8,542 bases of DNA from a halophilic archaeon J07HX64. Lineage in GTDB: Archaea > Halobacteriota > Halobacteria > Halobacteriales > Haloarculaceae. The stretch spans positions 2,570,797 to 2,579,338 of the forward strand of contig KE356579.1 of the NCBI GenBank assembly GCA_000416085.1, written 5' to 3'. A program made the position numbers and the translations under genes. Positions 6,539 to 8,542 of the stretch are shown piece after piece. Under the pieces are notes generated by a model. It was not told where the DNA came from, ran no database searches, and saw only the letters and a list, made by a program, of their open reading frames with translations. Positions within the stretch are counted from its first letter, which is position 1. Every line of letters begins with the position of its first letter.

Positions 6539-7186
6539 ATGACCTCCGAGATGAGTCGAAACACGTTGCTAGACGCGTGGACAGAGGCCACCACACAGTG
6601 GGTCGAGAGCGTAATCGCGGCCAACCGGACGACGATGGCGGCGTTCAGTGCCGCCCCGCCCGGGGAGGCGTCCGGTTCCACGGGTCGAGACGACATCGAC
6701 GGGGCGAACACGGGCGAGGAATCAACCGGGGTCGGTCCCGGTGGTGACGCGCCGGACTGGGAGACGGATGTGACCGCGGAGCAGCGTTCGGAGTTAGAGG
6801 AGGGTGACCGGTTCAGCTTCACGAAGACACTCACCGACGAGGACGTCAGAGCGTTCGCCGGCGCGAGCGGGGACACGAACCCGTTGCATCTCGACGAGGA
6901 GTACGCCGAGGCGACACGTTTCGGAGGGCGGATCGCCCACGGGACACTCGTGGGGGGGCTGATCAGCGCCGCGCTCGCGCGGATGCCCGGTGTCGTGGTC
7001 TATCTCTCACAGGACACCGAGTTCCGGAACCCGGTGCCGGTCGGCGAGCGGGTCACCGCCAACTGCGAGATCGTCGAGGGGTTGGGCAACAGCCAGTACC
7101 GTCTGACCACAGTCGTTCGGGGCGGTGAGACGACAGTAATCGACGGCGAGGCGGTCGTCCTCGTCGACGACCCGCCGGCGGAGTGA
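6539..7186 (+). CDS. MaoC-family (R)-specific enoyl-CoA hydratase, PhaJ-like
   Basis: This is a hot-dog fold hydratase that adds water to trans-2-enoyl-CoA to give (R)-3-hydroxyacyl-CoA. In haloarchaea such enzymes can feed fatty-acid intermediates into polyhydroxyalkanoate synthesis. The catalytic part covers about residues 85-212. FAGASGDTNPLHLDEEYA contains the hydratase motif with probable catalytic Asp112 and His117, followed by RFGGRIAHGTLVGGL and the YLSQDTEFRNPVPVGE strand. At 215 residues it is longer than single-domain PhaJ (about 135). The extra N-terminal part is a predicted amphipathic helix (about 8-37, DAWTEATTQWVESVIAANR) followed by a Gly/Asp/Glu-rich linker (about 40-80). 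The helix resembles the starts of phasin or PhaE-like proteins and may target the enzyme to PHA granules; that is inference. A leaderless promoter and two inverted repeats lie upstream. It converges with the S10-like gene, 8 bp between stop codons. It could instead serve another acyl-CoA pathway. Confidence 0.9.
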   Translation: MTSEMSRNTLLDAWTEATTQWVESVIAANRTTMAAFSAAPPGEASGSTGRDDIDGANTGEESTGVGPGGDAPDWETDVTAEQRSELEEGDRFSFTKTLTDEDVRAFAGASGDTNPLHLDEEYAEATRFGGRIAHGTLVGGLISAALARMPGVVVYLSQDTEFRNPVPVGERVTANCEIVEGLGNSQYRLTTVVRGGETTVIDGEAVVLVDDPPAE

Positions 7187-7194
7187 CCGTCGGC

Positions 7195-7503
7195 CTACCG
7201 GAACTGTTCGACGTCGGCGGTGACGTGGATACTGTCGGGGTAGTCCCGTCCAGCCAGTTCTCGCGCGAACTGGTTGTGATCGACGATCTCGAGGGTCCGG
7301 GTGTAGACGGTGTACCGCCAGGAGTCGAACGTGCCCTGTCCGAGACCCTTGTGCTGTGGAACGCTGTACCGGGCGGGCGGTTCGGCGTGTGGTCCCCTGA
7401 GTTCGACACCTTTCCGCTCGGCCTGCTGCTTGAGCTCGGAGACCACCGAATCGAGGTGGTCGACGTCACCACTGCTGAACGTGAGCCGAGTCAGGAACGG
7501 CAT
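7195..7503 (-). CDS. Ribosomal protein S10-like (uS10/mL48 family) protein
   Basis: This 102-residue protein has the S10 fold signature: MPFLTRLTFSSGD (first strand), an alpha helix to about residue 32, GVELRGPH with the P-rich loop AEPPARY, then RYTVYTRTLEIVDH and the final IHVTADVEQF strand. The C-terminal two thirds follow bacterial S10 (GPIPLPT loop, then RTHLRLVDI). It is isolated here rather than in a str-type operon, so it is more likely a paralogue than the main S10; its role is unknown and could be ribosomal or not. The ATG at 7503 was chosen over a much longer frame reaching 8055, because family similarity begins exactly there, a TATA-like box lies 26 bp upstream, and the upstream extension is Arg/Cys-rich and unlike a halophile protein. 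The gene ends 8 bp from the maoC stop codon. Confidence 0.85.
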   Translation of the reverse strand: MPFLTRLTFSSGDVDHLDSVVSELKQQAERKGVELRGPHAEPPARYSVPQHKGLGQGTFDSWRYTVYTRTLEIVDHNQFARELAGRDYPDSIHVTADVEQFR

Positions 7504-7525
7504 ACATAGCTGTTGACCGTCGCTC

Positions 7526-7532
7526 ACTAAAT
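7526..7532 (-). promoter_or_regulatory. TATA-like box of the S10-like gene
   Basis: On the minus strand this reads ATTTAGT, centred 26 bp before the ATG at 7503. That is the leaderless spacing seen at the other promoters in the window, though the match to TTTAWA is only partial. Confidence 0.5.
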
Positions 7533-7880
7533 CTGTTCGTTTCTCACTGATAGACACACGGTCCGGTGCACAGCGTCGCGACCCGCGATGTACGCAACCG
7601 CCGTCGGAACGCTCGGTGAGGACGATACTATCCGACAGCCACCCGACTGCCACACGTCCACACCCCCGAGCGCCCCTCCTCGGAGTCGCCAGTCCCCTCG
7701 GGTCGAGCACTCCGTGCTCGTCGAAACTCCCGCAGCAGTAACTCGCCGGTATCCGGGGCTCCGGTACACACACGTGTTGGCAGAGCAGACGGTGAACGCC
7801 GGAACTGCCTCCCGCCCGGTGTCGGACCCGTTCAGAGTGTGGACAGCGTGACAGGGAGGACGAGAGGAGTTTCCAAACTG
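7533..7880. other. Intergenic stretch without a convincing gene
   Basis: About 350 bp separate the S10-like promoter from the asd promoter. Open frames of 80-87 codons exist on both strands (7588-7851 plus, 7527-7769 minus), but their proteins are Arg/Ser/Pro-rich, lack the acidic bias of the neighbours, match no family I recognise and have no TATA box at the right spacing. I see no tRNA, CRISPR or insertion-sequence end. Two hairpins are present: CCGAG/CTCGG at 7666-7683 and a 7-bp stem at 7704-7720. It may hold a small RNA or gene remains. Confidence 0.4.
7704..7720. other. Perfect 7-bp hairpin in the intergenic stretch
   Basis: CGAGCAC-TCC-GTGCTCG forms a perfect 7-bp stem with a 3-base loop. 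No T-run follows on either strand, so it is not an obvious terminator. It could be part of a small RNA or a protein-binding site. Confidence 0.35.
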
Positions 7881-7887
7881 TTTTGTT
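7881..7887 (+). promoter_or_regulatory. TATA-like box of asd
   Basis: TTTTGTT is centred 27 bp before the ATG at 7911, consistent with a leaderless message. It is a weaker match than the maoC box. Confidence 0.5.
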
Positions 7888-7910
7888 CGGGCACCGGGCT
7901 ACGGTGTGGT

Positions 7911-8542
7911 ATGACAGTACGTGCCGGAATCCTGGGAGCGACCGGGGCGGTTGGACAGCGACTCGTCCAGCTGCTCGACCCGCATCCGGAGTTCGAGATC
8001 GCGGCAGTAACCGCGAGCGACGAGAGTGTGGGGCAGTCGTATCGCGAGGCCGCAAAGTGGCGCATCGACGCGCCGATACCCGCCGACGTGGCCGAGCAGA
8101 CAGTCACACACACCCGCCCCGATGCGATCCCGGACGATGTCGGTATCATCTTCTCCTCGCTACCGTCGGATATCGGCGCGGCCGTCGAGGGGAGGTTCTG
8201 CGAGGCGGGCTACGTGGTCTCCTCGAACTCCTCGAACGGACGGGCCGACGAGGACGTGCCGCTCGTGATTCCGGAGGTAAACGCCGACCACCTCGGACTG
8301 CTGGAGCGCCAGCGCGACGAGCGCGACTGGTCGGGCGCGCTGGTAAAGAACCCCAACTGCTCGACGATCACGATGGCCCCGCCGCTCGCCGCCATCGAGG
8401 AGGCGTTCGGACTGGAGCGTGTCACCGTGTCGACCCTGCAGGCGGTCTCCGGGGCGGGCTACTCGGGGGTCACCTCGATGGAGATACTCGACAACGCCAT
8501 CCCGCACATCGGCGGCGAGGAGAACAAGATGGAGACCGAGTC
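7911..8542 (+). CDS. asd: Aspartate-semialdehyde dehydrogenase (partial, 3' end outside window)
   Basis: This enzyme reduces L-aspartyl-4-phosphate with NADPH to L-aspartate 4-semialdehyde, the branch-point step toward threonine, methionine and lysine, in the cytoplasm. Reading from the ATG gives 210 complete codons without a stop. VRAGILGATGAVGQRLV (residues 3-19) is the Rossmann NADP-binding GxTGxVG motif. FSSLPSDIG and VVSSNSSNGR follow in family order, and VKNPNCSTI carries the nucleophilic cysteine, Cys150. LQAVSGAGYSG (176-186) is the glutamine-containing active-site segment. These motifs fit the archaeal/fungal type. Roughly the last third, including the active-site histidine, lies beyond the window, as the family is about 340-360 residues. 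The start is supported by the TATA-like box 27 bp upstream and by the Rossmann motif beginning directly after it. Confidence 0.95.
   Translation, partial: MTVRAGILGATGAVGQRLVQLLDPHPEFEIAAVTASDESVGQSYREAAKWRIDAPIPADVAEQTVTHTRPDAIPDDVGIIFSSLPSDIGAAVEGRFCEAGYVVSSNSSNGRADEDVPLVIPEVNADHLGLLERQRDERDWSGALVKNPNCSTITMAPPLAAIEEAFGLERVTVSTLQAVSGAGYSGVTSMEILDNAIPHIGGEENKMETE

Noticed and set aside
7588..7851. 87-codon plus-strand frame in the gap before asd
   Set aside because: No acidic bias, no recognisable domain and no TATA box at leaderless spacing.
7504..8055. Upstream extension of the S10-like gene to a start at 8055
   Set aside because: The added residues are Arg/Cys/Ser-rich, overlap the asd coding region on the opposite strand and are not part of the S10 family; the ATG at 7503 fits family and promoter.

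Overview
The window is chromosomal DNA of a halophilic archaeon (class Halobacteria). The evidence is high GC, strongly acidic predicted proteins, TATA-type promoters about 26-30 bp upstream of start codons with almost no 5' leader, and archaeal gene families (DNA topoisomerase VI, haloarchaeal rhomboid, S10-like protein, archaeal/fungal-type aspartate-semialdehyde dehydrogenase). I cannot name the genus.

Layout. Minus strand, right to left from 6303 to 78: a promoter drives a 39-aa single-membrane-helix protein (6153-6272). Next come a small winged-helix regulator that seems to carry only the second half of a CARF-like domain (5632-6084) and a rhomboid intramembrane protease whose reading frame is broken in an acidic linker (5600 to 3827). 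A roughly 230-bp spacer follows, holding degenerate 29-bp repeats and a leaderless promoter, and then the top6B-top6A operon (3593 to 78) encoding both subunits of topoisomerase VI. Plus strand: an R-specific enoyl-CoA hydratase/MaoC protein with an N-terminal extension (6539-7186) starts from its own promoter, with two inverted repeats just upstream. It converges, 8 bp apart, on a minus-strand S10-like protein (7195-7503). After about 400 bp without a convincing gene, the plus-strand aspartate-semialdehyde dehydrogenase gene begins at 7911 and runs off the window.

Top6A and Top6B form one A2B2 enzyme and are clearly co-transcribed. The 39-aa protein, the regulator and the rhomboid are closely spaced in one direction and may form a second unit; a functional link between them (membrane peptide, sensor-regulator, membrane protease) is inference only. 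MaoC, the S10-like gene and asd look like independent transcription units.

The points most worth a second look are the rhomboid frameshift, explained neatly by a 10-bp near-duplication; the half-CARF regulator with its tiny membrane-protein neighbour; the 29-bp repeats with palindromic CGATATCG cores ahead of the topoisomerase VI promoter; and the paired dyads ahead of maoC.
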